A DNA stretch of 64,000 nt, taken from the NCBI GenBank assembly GCA_948099385.1, contig CANUEZ040000191.1, positions 9,362,001 to 9,426,000 on the forward strand. Direction: 5' to 3'. This DNA is from Fasciola hepatica (taxonomy: Eukaryota; Platyhelminthes; Trematoda; Plagiorchiida; Fasciolidae). Below, one piece after another: positions 11,946-24,034 of the stretch. A program made the position numbers and the translations under genes. Every line of letters starts with the position of its first letter. Position 1 is the stretch's first letter. Below the pieces are notes generated by a model. It was given only the letters and a program-made list of their open reading frames with translations. It was not told the DNA's origin and made no database searches.

Positions 11946-14546
11946 AGGGAACCTCACCAGCCATATTCGTAATTGAAGCGTCACCTTCCAGCAAGCACAG
12001 TTATCGTAGATCTCGTCGGTGAATGCCGTTAGCAGTGCGTACCATGACTTCTCTTGTTCGGCCGTCGCTTCCAATGGTGGCGCTTTCCACGATACCCTTA
12101 CTTGGTGAAACATGGCTTCAGTATCTGCAACCAGGGTGTACCGATACTCCCGGAACCTCGGAAGAACTCCATATAGACTGTTGACGAGGTCTGGACCCGT
12201 CAGAAGTTGCTTATTCAGGGACGTTTTGTTGCATTCTGCGGCACAATCGAATACAGCTCTAACCTTCGTTTGATCTCCGTGCTTGTACACTCCATGGTGT
12301 GCCAGATACAAAACATGCGGGCCAGTCAACTTCTGTTCTGAGCCGGATACAATCTCAGCGTAGCCTTTCGTAATGTACTCGTTGACCATGGCTGCGCATT
12401 TTTCTTTAAGGTCATGGTCCCTTTCGAATCGCTTCTTGAGAAACAGCAGTCTCTTCGGTGCAACATCCTTATTATCCGGCAAGCATGGTCCACCGGGCTT
12501 CCATGGCAGGGCTATTTCATAGTGGCCGTTGACCCAAATCATTGAGGTGGTCATATGACGTAAAGCTGTTTTATCATCTTCTGGCATACTCCGTTTGATG
12601 AAAGACTCTTCCACGAACTCTAAGTTGAACATACGCTCCGAGCTCATATCCAATTCAGTGGCCGTGACATGACTAACATTGGCCGTCGCCTTACAAGGAC
12701 GTTGGCACGAAGTCGGTCCTAATATCACCCATCCTAGAGGTCCTCTCACGCCATAAGGATGATCTGGACTGACCGTTCGTTGTTCTAGCACCCAATGTGC
12801 CTTTGGAACGTCGGCACCGATGAGAATGCGGATGTCGGAGTCATCAATGGCTGGCATCGGGACTTCTTGCAGATGACTCCAAACTTCTAAATCTTGCTTT
12901 AGGTTGAGCGGTGTCAGTTTAGGCAAGTTTTCTACTGCCCACGCTCGGCGGACTTGGATGGCTTCCTGACCGTCTAGGGAATTCAATGTAAAGGATACAG
13001 TGCGCGCTTTGGTTACACAATTACTATTGATGGTCTTAACCGTCAGAAGCTCGGGCTTCCCACTGAGACCCAAATTTGTCAGGAGCGACTGGTCAACAAA
13101 AGTGGTGTCCGCTCCACTGTCCAGCAATCCATTCACTGTGACCTCCCCTAAAGGACCTCGGAGGCGGACTGGCAATATAGCAAGGGAAATTCGACGGCCG
13201 GCCGTACTTTCGTCTGCCAATACGTGACCAACAGAAGCAGTGTCGTCTGTTGGCAGGTTTTGGTCACGATTAGATTCTGGGGTTTTTGGTCGATGTAGCA
13301 TCGGGTGGTGTTGACCTACACAGCCCTTCAGGCCACACGTCTTTCGCGAACGGCAGTCTTTAGTTACATGATTAGGCTTTAAGCATGAAAAACATAAATT
13401 CATCTTCTTCACGGCATTATACCTGTCTATTACCTGTAAGTCTCGAAATTCGCTACACTGGTCCACGTAATGGGGATTTCCACATATAGGGCAAACTTTG
13501 TTGGGGGTCAGCTTAAGACTGATGCTAGATGGCTTAGTCTCGGTTGACATGATTGTGGCTACTCGCTTGGTGGAGTATAAACTGCTAGCAGGCTTTCGAG
13601 AATCTGGTTGTCTAGACGCAGAAATGGCCGGTCGAGATACGTAAACGAGGCTAACCAAGGCAGCATCGCCCTGATCGCTGACAAAACTCGTTAGTTCATC
13701 GAAAGTGGGCTCCCGTCCCGATCTGAGAATGAAGGATGCCCGGTCGAACCATCTAGACTGAACACTGGTGGGCAGTCGTTGCACAATAGCGCTCAGCGTC
13801 CGGCAGGCATCCAGATCAGCCTGGTAGCCGAGGCTCTTCATCGTGGCCGAACACACCTTCATCTGATCCGCCAATTTTACCAGCGCCTTGGTATCAGTTT
13901 GCTTGAGCACGGGGCCGTCACTTAGCTCATCGATACATTTTCTGGCGATCACATGAGGCCTGCCGAACCGGCGTTCTAGTATGCGTATGGCTTCGTCGTA
14001 GCCTTCCTGCGGCTCGAGAACCGTGCACCACCGAATGGCTCCAGCTGGCTCCCCCTCACAGGCCGAAATCAAGTAATCGAGGAGGTAGGCGGGGTCTTTA
14101 TTGTACCTAGCGACTGTGGAATGGAAATTTCTCATGAAACCAATGAAATCCATGGGATTTCCATCGAATTTGACTGATCGGCGAGCAGACAGGCTAATAC
14201 AAGCTTGCAACAGCCTGGCGGTCTCGCTGACGTGGTCGAATTCCCTGGATTTAGCGGGCAGAACACGTATTCCCGGTCCGTTCAGTGTAATTTGGTCTTC
14301 CTGCCTTGTTTTCGACCCTGGTAAGGACATGACGTAATCGTGAACAATTTTCAGCCTTTCACTGCGAGGTGGCGTAGGTGGCAGTATAGGCTCCGATCCA
14401 AAACTGCAGTTATCGCCGGACAACTATTTGACCATTTCATCCTTGACTTCGTTTATGCGTTTGGCAGCCTCGGCCTCCAGCTCCAATTGCTTAATCTTCA
14501 ACCAGGCTAGTCGCAGTTCACGTTGTAGCTCTACTCTGGAGGTTGA

Positions 14547-14930
14547 ACCATTTGCTGACTGAGCCTCTCTGCGGTTTGCTGGATGAGCCTCCATGCGGTT
14601 AACTGAATAAGCCTCCGTGCGGTTTGCTGAATGAGCCTTATTGCGGTTTACTGAATGAGCCTCCATGCGGTTAACTGAATAAGCCTCCATGCGGTTTGCT
14701 GGATGAGCCTCCCAGCGGTTTACTGAATGAAGCACCATGTGGTTTGCTGGATGAGCCTCCATGCGGTTTGCTGAATAAGCCTCCACGCGATTTACTGAAT
14801 AGGACTCCACTCGGTTTTATGAATGAGCCTCCATGCGGTTTGCTGAATGAGCCTCCCAGCGATTTGCTGAATGAGCCTCCATGCGGTCTGCTGGATGAGC
14901 CTCCCTGCGATTTGCTGACTGAGCCTCCCA
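14547..14930 (-). repeat. 24-bp minisatellite in the gag leader, 16 copies
   Basis: Sixteen exact-length 24-bp units encode an 8-residue repeat of consensus (M/W/R)EAH(S/P)ANR, with A/V and H/Y/Q variation. Because 24 is divisible by 3, other frames also stay open: a Gly/Ser/Lys/Pro-rich frame on - (14671-14931) and a Leu/Pro-rich frame on + (14696-14965). The gag frame is the likely real one because it joins the Gag domain. In one unit GCA has become TAA (14819-14817), the first in-frame stop. Copy number in such repeats is expected to vary between element copies. Confidence 0.9.
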
Positions 14931-14996
14931 ACAGTTTTTCCGCAAACCAGGCAATTGATCATTAAATGACTGTATACTGGACGTAAATGACTTCAT

Positions 14997-15023
14997 TCCA
15001 GACAATATTGGTTACTGGCTAAC
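14997..15023 (-). other. Leader between 5' LTR and gag ATG; no recognisable primer-binding site
   Basis: Only 27 nt separate the 5' LTR from the first ATG of the gag frame. In element orientation it begins GTTAGCCAGTAACC, not with the TGG expected of a site complementary to a tRNA 3' end. A TGG appears only at the end of the leader, next to the ATG. The primer site is either degenerate, deleted or unusual. Confidence 0.5.
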
Positions 15024-15602
15024 TGTAGAAACTATCCCGATTACTTGAACTTTCAATATAACAGAAAACGTGGTCTCACTAGCTTTACGCCGATATGGGC
15101 TGTACACGGCTACGGGCAGCAGAACAAATTCCAAATGTATAACCGTGTTTATCGTAATTTCGTGGTTCTAAACAATGCAATACATAAAAATACATAAATG
15201 CAATGACTTACAGCCAGGTGAGCAACCAAGGGCAACAGTACAGAAAGTTATCCGAAAAATCGGGACAGCGCGGTCATAAACGGTCCACTCAGCAAGGAGT
15301 CATGCAAAACTGTAGCGCAGCACGGTTGCGGTACAGACAGTGGGTCAAGAAGCGTAAGTGAAACGTTCTGCAAATTTTTCTTACAAGGGGAATGTAGAAT
15401 CATAGAACAATCGAGTCGGGAACATAACGTAAAATGTTCACGCACCATACGTCGGAAAGGGGTAAATCTGAACTGTGTCAGTACAGTAAAAACAGGGAAT
15501 TGGATCACAAGTATTCGAGGTTCATGAGGGATATACACGCTACTCACGAGTAAGACAAGCGAAGATGTCGTCGAAAATACAAATTACAAAAAGTAATTTA
15601 CA
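15024..15602 (-). repeat. 5' LTR of the BEL/Pao element (right copy)
   Basis: 579 bp. It has two private changes (GCCGATATGG for GCACGATATGG, and AGAAAGTT for AGAACGTT). It shares GGTCCACTC, ATGCAAAAC, GTCGAAAATAC and the longer A-run with the two solo LTRs. The solo LTRs therefore resemble this copy more than the left one. Confidence 0.93.
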
Positions 15603-16835
15603 GCAGATGTTGAACAAAACGTTGATGCCCAAACCGGATAGCCTTGTGTTGTTGAGTTAGTCGATTCACAATGGTTCACCGGTTGTTGGAGTCCCCATGG
15701 ATTTCAATGCTCAGTTGAGCGTTCAAGCTGCATGATCAATCATATTATACAAATCTATTCTAATCTAATCTAATGTAATCTCCTACTACTAATCAATTGC
15801 ATGCATAGTAAGGAAGCTGTGTAGGTTTATCATTTGGAAATGCGTTCTTTAATCTTAGGCCCCCAAAAGGGATTCATCCATCATAGGAGTCGATCGGTGT
15901 GCGCGAAGCTGGTTGTTACCATTCAAATTTGAAGCCAGTTTGGGAACGGTGCTATATCATGTAGTGTAGATGTTGAACAAAGCGTTGATAGCCATCCCGG
16001 ATAGCCTTGTGTTGTTAAATTGTTCGATTCACAATGGTTCAGCGGTTGTTGGAGTCCCCGTGGTTGCTCGGTCGATGTGCACTGCTGATGAGTCGAGTCC
16101 GAACAAGGATGAAACAGCTGTACAGTGAGTGCTTCCATGGATTTCAATGCTCAGTTGAGCGTTCAAGCTGCATGATCAATCATATTATACAAATCTAATC
16201 TAATCTCCTACTACTAATCAATTGCATGCATAGTAAGGAAGCTGTGTAGGTTTATCAATTGGGAATGCGTTGGTTGTACTCAGGCCCCTACAGAGAAGTC
16301 ATCCATCATAGGAGTCGATCGGTGTGCGCGAAGCTGGTTGTTACCATTCAAATTTGAAGCTAGTTTGGGAATGGTGCTATGTATGATGTAGTGTAGATGT
16401 TGTACAAAACGTTTAGGGACAAACCGGATAGCCATGTGTTGTTGAGTTGTTCGATTCACAATGGTTCACCGGTTGTTGGAGTCCCCGTGGTTGCTCGGTC
16501 GATGTGCACTGCTGATGAGTCGAGTCCGAACAAGGATGAAACAGCTGTACAGTGAGTGCTTCCATGGATTTCAATGCTCAGTTGAGCGTTCAAGCTGCAT
16601 TATGAATCATTTTATACAAATCTAATCTAATCTAATCTAATCTCCTACTACTAATCAATTGCATGCATAGTAAGGAAGCTGTGTAGGTTTATCATTTGGG
16701 AATGCGTTGGTTGTACTTAGGCCCCCAAAAGACTATTCATCCATCATAGGAATCGATCGTTGTGCGCGAAGCTGGTTGTTACCATTCAAATTTGAAGCCA
16801 GTTTGGGAAGGTTGCTATATATGATTTATTGTAGA
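15603..16835 (+). repeat. Hammerhead satellite array, segment 2 (3 units, one without ribozyme)
   Basis: Satellite between the 5' LTR and the first solo LTR. The first unit lacks the ribozyme (junction 15693-15700). Normal cores follow at 16085 and 16512. The last unit carries the same left flank as the full element, with CCCAAAAGACTATTC and GCATTATGAATCATTTT. Confidence 0.95.
15693..15700 (+). other. Deletion junction: ribozyme hairpin removed
   Basis: GGAGTCCCC is joined directly to ATGGATTTC. In other units 77 bp lie between, comprising the whole hammerhead core and inner stem I. The break points sit on the arms of the outer stem I (CCGTGG and CCATGG), with CC as microhomology. The upstream B-box-like site is also altered (TAGTCGATTC). 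Confidence 0.9.
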
Positions 16836-17415
16836 TGTAGAAACTATCCCGATTACTTGAACTTTCAATATAACAGAAAACGTGGTCTCACTAGCTTTAC
16901 GCACGATATGGGCTGTACACGGCTACGGGCAGCAGAACAAATTCCAAATGTATAACCGTGTTTATCGTAATTTCGTGGTTCTAAACAATGCAATACATAA
17001 AAATACATAAATGCAATGACTTACAGCCAGGTGAGCAACCAAGGGCAACAGTACAGAACGTTATCCGAAAAATCGGGACAGCGCGGTCATAAACGGTCCA
17101 CTCAGCAAGGAGTCATGCAAAACTGTAGCGCAGCACGGTTGCGGTACAGACAGTGGGTCAAGAAGCGTAAGTGAAACGTTCTGCAAATTTTTCTTACAAG
17201 GGGAATGTAGAATCATAGAACAATCGAGTCGGGAACATAACGTAAAATGTTCACGCACCATACGTCGGAAAGGGGTAAATCTGAACTGTGTCAGTACAGT
17301 AAAAACAGGGAATTGGATCACAAGTATTCGAGGTTCATGAGGGATATACACGCTACTCACGAGTAAGACAAGCGAAGATGTCGTCGAAAATACAAATTAC
17401 AAAAAGTAATTTACA
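16836..17415 (-). repeat. Solo LTR 1 of the BEL/Pao element
   Basis: 580 bp, TG to CA, flanked by GTAGA and GCAGA exactly as the full element. No internal sequence. It starts 1812 bp after the start of the right LTR of the full element. It agrees with the majority base wherever the two full-element LTRs differ. Confidence 0.95.
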
Positions 17416-18647
17416 GCAGATGTTGAACAAAACGTTGATGCCCAAACCGGATAGCCTTGTGTTGTTGAGTTAGTCGATTCACAATGGTTCACCGGTTGTT
17501 GGAGTCCCCATGGATTTCAATGCTCAGTTGAGCGTTCAAGCTGCATGATCAATCATATTATACAAATCTAATCTAATCTAATCTAATCTCCTACTACTAA
17601 TCAATTGCATGCATAGTAAGGAAGCTGTGTAGGTTTATCATTTGGGAATGCGTTGGTTGTACTCATGCCCCTACAGAGAAGTCATCCATCATAGGAGTCG
17701 ATCGGTGTGCGCGAAGCTGGTTGTTACCATTCAAATTTGAAGCCAGTTTGGGAAGGGTGCTATATCATGTAGTGTAGATGTTGAACAAAGCGTTGATAGC
17801 GATCCCGGATAGCCTTGTGTTGTTAAATTGTTCGATTCACAATGGTTCAGCGGTTGTTGGAGTCCCCGTGGTTGCTCGGTCGATGTGCACTGCTGATGAG
17901 TCGAGTCCGAACAAGGATGAAACAGCTGTACAGTGAGTGCTTCCATGGATTTCAATGCTCAGTTGAGCGTTCAAGCTGCATGATCAATCATATAATACAA
18001 ATCTAATCTGATCTAATCTCCGACTACTAATCAATTGCATGCATAGTAAGGAAGCTGTGTAGGTTTTTTCATGTGGGAATGCGTTGGTTGTACTTAGGCC
18101 CCTACAGAGAAGTCATCCATCATAGGAGTCGATCGGTGTGCGCGAAGCTGGTTGTTACCATTCAAATTTGAAGCCAGTTTGGGAAGAATGCTATATGATG
18201 TAGTGTAGAGATTGAACAAAGCGTTGATAGCCATCCCGGATAGCCTTGTGTTGATAAATTGTTCGATTCACAATGGTTGACCGGTTGTTCGAGTCCCCGT
18301 GGTTGCTCGGTCGATATGCACTGCTGATGAGTCGAGTCCGAACAAGGATGAAACAGCTGTACAGTGAGTGCTTCCATGGATTTCAATGCTCAGTTGAGCG
18401 TTCAAGCTGCATTATGAATCATTTTATACAAATCTAATCTAATCTAATCTAATCTCCTACTACTAATCAATTGCATGCATAGTAAGGAAGCTGTGTAGGT
18501 TTATCATTTGGGAATGCGTTGGTTGTACTTAGGCCCCCAAAAGACTATTCATCCATCATAGGAATCGATCGTTGTGCGCGAAGCTGGTTGTTACCATTCA
18601 AATTTGAAGCCAGTTTGGGAAGGTTGCTATATATGATGTATTGTAGA
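17416..18647 (+). repeat. Hammerhead satellite array, segment 3 (3 units, one without ribozyme)
   Basis: Near-copy of the preceding inter-LTR segment. The first unit lacks the ribozyme (junction 17506-17513). Cores remain at 17893 and 18324. The second unit here reads GTAGAGATTGAAC and TCGATATGCAC. Confidence 0.95.
17506..17513 (+). other. Deletion junction: ribozyme hairpin removed (second copy)
   Basis: Same 77-bp loss and same junction as at 15693, in the same position relative to the LTR, so copied by array amplification and not an independent deletion. Confidence 0.9.
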
Positions 18648-19227
18648 TGTAGAAACTATCCCGATTACTTGAACTTTCAATATAACAGAAAACGTGGTCT
18701 CACTAGCTTTACGCACGATATGGGCTGTACACGGCTACGGGCAGCAGAACAAATTCCAAATGTATAACCGTGTTTATCGTAATTTCGTGGTTCTAAACAA
18801 TGCAATACATAAAAATACATAAATGCAATGACTTACAGCCAGGTGAGCAACCAAGGGCAACAGTACAGAACGTTATCCGAAAAATCGGGACAGCGCGGTC
18901 ATAAACGGTCCACTCAGCAAGGAGTCATGCAAAACTGTAGCGCAGCACGGTTGCGGTACAGACAGTGGGTCAAGAAGCGTAAGTGAAACGTTCTGCAAAT
19001 TTTTCTTACAAGGGGAATGTAGAATCATAGAACAATCGAGTCGGGAACATAACGTAAAATGTTCACGCACCATACGTCGGAAAGAGGTAAATCTGAACTG
19101 TGTCAGTACAGTAAAAACAGGGAATTGGATCACAAGTATTCGAGGTTCATGAGGGATATACACGCTACTCACGAGTAAGACAAGCGAAGATGTCGTCGAA
19201 AATACAAATTACAAAAAGTAATTTACA
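18648..19227 (-). repeat. Solo LTR 2 of the BEL/Pao element
   Basis: 580 bp, again flanked by GTAGA and GCAGA, starting exactly 1812 bp after solo LTR 1. One private change seen: GGAAAGAGGTAAATC for GGAAAGGGGTAAATC. Confidence 0.95.
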
Positions 19228-19317
19228 GCAGATGTTGAACAAAACGTTGATGCCCAAACCGGATAGCCTTGTGTTGTTGAGTTAGTCGATTCACAATGGT
19301 TCACCGGTTGTTGGAGT

Positions 19318-19325
19318 CCCCATGG
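19318..19325 (+). other. Deletion junction: ribozyme hairpin removed (third copy)
   Basis: Same CCCC to ATGG junction as at 15693 and 17506, downstream of solo LTR 2. Confidence 0.9.
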
Positions 19326-22300
19326 ATTTCAATGCTCAGTTGAGCGTTCAAGCTGCATGATCAATCATATTATACAAATCTAATCTAATCTAATCTAATC
19401 TCCTACTACTAATCAATTGCATGCATAGTAAGGAAGCTGTGTAGGTTTATCATTTGGGAATGCGTTGGTTGTACTCATGCCCCTACAGAGAAGTCATCCA
19501 TCATAGGAGTCGATCGGTGTGCGCGAAGCTGGTTGTTACCATTCAAATTTGAAGCCAGTTTGGGAAGGGTGCTATATCATGTAGTGTAGATGTTGAACAA
19601 AGCGTTGATAGCGATCCCGGATAGCCTTGTGTTGTTAAATTGTTCGATTCACAATGGTTCATTGGTTGTTGGAATGCCCGTGGTTGCTCGGTCGATGTGC
19701 ACTGCTGATGAGTCGAGTCCGAACAAGGATGAAACAGCTGTACAGTGAGTGCTTCCATGGATTTCAATGCTCAGTTGAGCGTTCAAGCTGCATGATCAAT
19801 CATATTATACAAATCTAATCTGATCTAATCTCCGACTACTAACCAATTGCATGCATAGTAAGGAAGCTGTGTAGGTTTTTTCATGTGGGAATGCGTTGGT
19901 TGTACTTAGGCCCCTACAGAGAAGTCATCCATCATAGGAGTCGATCGGTGTGCGCGAAGCTGGTTGTTACCATTCAAATTTGAAGCCAGTTTGGGAAGAA
20001 TGCTATATGATGTAGTGTAGATGTTGAACAAAGCGTTGATAGCCATCCCGGATAGCCTTGTGTTGATAAATTGTTCGATTCACAATGGTTGACCGGTTGT
20101 TGGAGTCCCCGTGGTTGCTCGGTCGATATGCACTGCTGATGAGTCGAGTCCGAACAAGGATGAAACAGCTGTACAGTGAGTGCTTCCATGGATTTCAATG
20201 CTCAGTTGAGCGTTCAAGCTGCATGATCAATTATATTATACAAATCTATTCTAATCTAATCTAATCTAATCTAATCTCCTACTACTAATCAATTGCATTC
20301 ATAGAAAGGAAGCTGTGTGAGTTTTTCATTTGGGAATGCGTTGGTTGTACTTAGGCCCCTACAGAGAAGTCATCCATCATAGGAGTCGATCGGTGTGCGC
20401 GAAGCTGGTTGTTACCATTCAAATTTGAAGCCAGTTTGGGAAGGGTGCTATATGATGTAGTGTAGATGTTGAACGAAGCGTTGATAGCCATCCCGGATAG
20501 CCTTGTGTTGTTGAGTTGTTCGATTCACAATGGTTCAGTGGTTGTTGGAGTCCCCGTGGTTGCTCGGTCGATGTGCACTGCTGATGAGTCGAGTCCGAAC
20601 AAGGATGAAACCGCTGTACAGTGAGTGCTTCCATGGATTTCAATGCTCAGTTGAGCGTTCAAGCTGCATGATCAATCATATTAAACAAATCTAATCTAAT
20701 CTAATCTAATCTCCTACTACTAATCAATTGCATGCATAGTAAGGAAGCTGTGTGAGTTTTTCATTTGGGAATGCGTTGGTTGTACTTAGGCCCCTACAGA
20801 GAAGTCATCCATCATAGGAGTCGATCGGTGTGCGCGAAGCTGGTTGTTACCATTCAAATTTGAAGCCAGTTTGGGAAGGGTGCTATATCATGTAGTGTAG
20901 ATGTTGAACAAAGCGTTGATAGCCATCCCGGATAGCCATGTTTTGTTGAGTTGTTCGATTCACAATGGTTCAGCGGTTGTTGGAGTCCCCGTAGTTGCTC
21001 GGTCGATGTGCACTGCTGATGAGTCGAGTCCGAACAGGGATGAAACAGCTGTACAGTGAGTGCTTCCATGGATTTCAATGCTCAGTTGAGCGTTCAAGCT
21101 GCATGATCAATCATATTATACAAATCTAATCTAAACTAATCTAATCTAATCTAATCTAATCTCCTACTATTAATCAATTGCATGCATAGTAAGGACGCTG
21201 TGTGAGTTTTTCATTTGGGAATGCGTTGGTTGTACTAAGGCCCCAAAAGCGAAGTCATCCATCATAGGAGTCGATCGGTGTGCGCGAAGCTGGTTGTTAA
21301 CATTGAAATTTGAAGCCAGTTTGGGAAGGGTGCTATATCATGTAGTGTAGATGTTGAACAAAGCGTTGATAGCCATCCCGGATAGCCTTGTGTTGTTAAG
21401 TTGTTCGATTCACAATGGTTCAGCGGTTGTTGGAGTCCCCGTGGTTGCTCGGTCGATGTGCACTGCTGATGAGTCGAGTCCGAACAAGGATGAAACAGCT
21501 GTACAGTGAGTGCTTCCATGGATTTCAATGCTCAGTTGAGCGTTCAAGCTGCATGATCAATCATATTATACAAATCTAATCTAAACTAATCTAATCTAAT
21601 CTAATCTAATCTCCTACTATTAATCAATTGCATGCATAGTAAGGAAGCTGTATAGGATTTTTAATTTGGGAATGCGTTGGTTGTACTCAGGCCCCTACAG
21701 AGAATTTATCCATCATAGGAGTCGATCGGTGTGCGCGAAGCTGGTAGTTACCATTCCAATTTGAAGCCAGTTTGGGAACGGTGCTATATCATGTAGTGTA
21801 GATGTTGAACAAAGCGTTGATAGCCATCCCGGATAGCCTTGTGTTGTTGAGTTGTTCGATTCACAATGGTTCAGTGGTTGTTGGAGTCCCCGTGGTTGCT
21901 CGGTCGATGTGCACTGCTGATGAGTCGAGTCCGAACAAGGATGAAACAGCTGTACAGTGAGTGCTTCCATGGATTTCAATGCTCAGTTGAGCGTTCAAGC
22001 TGCATGATCAATCATATTATACAAATCTAATCTAATCTAATCTAGTCTCCTACTACTAATCAATTGCATGCATAGTAAGGAAGCTGTGTAGGTTTTTCAT
22101 TTGGGAATGCGTTGGTTGTACTTAGGCCCCTACAGAGAAGTCATCCATCATAGGAGTCGATCGGTGTGCGCGAAGCTGGTTGTTACCATTCAAATTTGAA
22201 GCCAGTTTGGGAAGGGTGCTATATGATGTAGTGTAGATGTTGAAAGAAGTGTTGATAGCCATCCCGGATAGCCTTGTGTTGTTAAGTTGTTCGATTCACA

Positions 22301-24034
22301 ATGGTTCACCGGTTGTTGGAGTCCCCGTGGTTGCTCGGTCGATATGCACTGCTGATGAGTCGAGTCCGAACAAGGATGAAACAGCTGTACAGTGAGTGCT
22401 TCCATGGATTTCAATGCTCAGTTGAGCGTTCAAGCTGCATGATCAATCATATTATACAAATCTATTCTAATCTAATCTAATCTAATCTAATCTCCTACTA
22501 CTAATCAATTGCATGCATAGTAAGGAAGCTGTGTATGTTTTTCATTTGGGATGGCGTTGGTTGTACTTAGGCCCCCAAAAGAGAAGTCATCCATCATAGG
22601 AGTCGATCGGTGTGCGCGAAGCTGGTTGTTACCATTCAAATTTGAAGCCAGTTTGGGAAGGGTGCTATATGATGTAGTGTAGTTGTTGAACGAAGCGTTG
22701 ATAGCCATCCCGGATAGCCTTGTGTTGTTGAGTTGTTCGATTCACAATGGTTCAATGGTTGTTGGAGTCCCCGTGGTTGCTCGGTCGATGTGCACTGCTG
22801 ATGAGTCGAGTCCGAACAAGGATGAAACAGCTGTACGGTGAGTGCTTCCATGGATTTCAATGCTCAGTTGAGCGTTCAAGCTGCATGATCAATCATATTA
22901 TACAAATCTATTCTAATATAATCTAATCTCCTACTACTAAACAATTGCATGCATAGTAAGGAAGCTGTGTGAGTTTTTCATTTGGGAATGCGTTGGTTGT
23001 ACTTAGGCCCCTACAGAGAAGTCATCCATCATAGGAGTCGATCGGTGTGCGCGAAGCTGGTAGTTACCATTCAAATTTGAAGCCAGTTTGGGAAGGGTGC
23101 TATATCATGTAGTGTAGATATTGAACAAAGCGTTGATAGCCATCCCGGATAGCCTTGTGTTGTTAAGTTGTTCGATTCACAATGGTTCACCGGTTGTTGG
23201 AGTCCCCGTGGTTGCTCGGTCGATGTGCACTGCTGATGAGTCGAGTCCGAACAAGGATGAAACAGCTGTACAGTGAGTGCTTCCATGGATTTCAATGCTC
23301 AGTTGAGCGTTCAAGCTGCATGATCAATCATTTTATACAAATCTATTCTAATCTAATCTAGTCTAATCTAATCTCCTACTACTAATCAATTGCATGTATA
23401 GTAAGGAAGCTGTGTAGGTTTATCATTTGGGAATGCGTTGTTTGTACTTAGGCCCCTACAGAGAAGTCATCCATCATAGGAGTCGATCGGTGTGCGCGAA
23501 GCTTGTTGTTACCATTCAAATTTGAAGCCAGTTTAGGAAGGGTGCTATATCATGTAGTGAAGATGTTGAACAAAGCGTTGATAGCCATCCCGGATAGCCT
23601 TGTGTTGTTAAGTTGTTCGATTCACAATGGTTCAATGGTTGTTGGAGTCCCCGTGGTTGCTCGGTCGATGTGCACTGCTGATGAGTCGAGTCCGAACAAG
23701 GATGAAACAGCTGTACAGTGAGTGCTTCCATGGATTTCAATGCTCAATTGAGCGTTCAAGCTGCATGATCAATCATATTATACAAATATATTCTAATCTA
23801 ATCTAATCTAATCTCCTACTACTAATCAATTGCATGCATAGTAAGGAAGCTGTGTAGGTTTATCATTTGGGAATGCGTTGGTTGTACTTAGGCCCCTACA
23901 GAGAAGTCATCCATCATAGGAGTCGATCGGTGTGCGCGAAGCTTGTTGTTACCATTCAAATTTGAAGCCAGTTTGGGCAGGGTGCTATGTCATGTAGTGT
24001 AGATGTTGAACAAGGCGTTGATAGCGATCCCGGA

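Larger units (their letters stand above)
11901..14996 (-). pseudogene. BEL/Pao gag-protease-partial RT polyprotein, two in-frame stops
   Basis: One reading frame runs from ATG at 14996-14994 to a stop at 11903-11901 in the 3' LTR. It is broken by TAA at 14819-14817 and TAG at 14426-14424. The N-terminal part has 16 copies of an 8-residue repeat (EAHSANRM-like), then a Glu/Lys/Leu-rich segment that looks coiled-coil. After the TAG comes an 840-residue stretch, numbered from 14423. A Gag region of DUF1759 style lies at about 65-255. Zinc knuckles are C311, C314, H318, C323 and C344, C347, H352, C357 (CX2CX4HX4C). The retropepsin motif DSGA is at 435-438. The LIGADVP and GPLGWVILGP blocks (534-570) are typical of Pao-type polyproteins. 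The RT N-terminus ends with VADTEAMFHQVRV (765-777; aspartate 767). From about 12092 the sequence no longer resembles RT, so an internal deletion joins this point to the 3' end. No YxDD, RNase H or integrase. Normal Pao polyproteins are about twice as long. Confidence 0.88.
11353..15602 (-). mobile_element. Internally deleted BEL/Pao LTR retrotransposon
   Basis: A 4250-bp element inserted in the satellite, transcribed from the - strand. It has two 579-bp LTRs with TG and CA ends, a G-rich polypurine tract next to the 3' LTR, and a Gag, zinc-knuckle, retropepsin and partial reverse transcriptase frame typical of BEL/Pao. RT stops after its first catalytic aspartate block; the YxDD part, RNase H and integrase are missing. 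Two in-frame stops break the remaining frame. It cannot move by itself. The two LTRs differ at 4 bases and 2 single-base indels, about 1%, suggesting a fairly recent insertion if gene conversion is ignored. Confidence 0.93.
15024..19227. repeat. 1812-bp higher-order repeat: LTR plus satellite
   Basis: LTR starts at 15024, 16836 and 18648 are 1812 bp apart. Each period is one 579-580 bp LTR plus 1232-1233 bp of satellite with one ribozyme-less and two ribozyme-bearing units. A further partial period follows solo LTR 2 and loses similarity near 20220. The simplest explanation is unequal exchange between copies of one original insertion. Confidence 0.9.
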
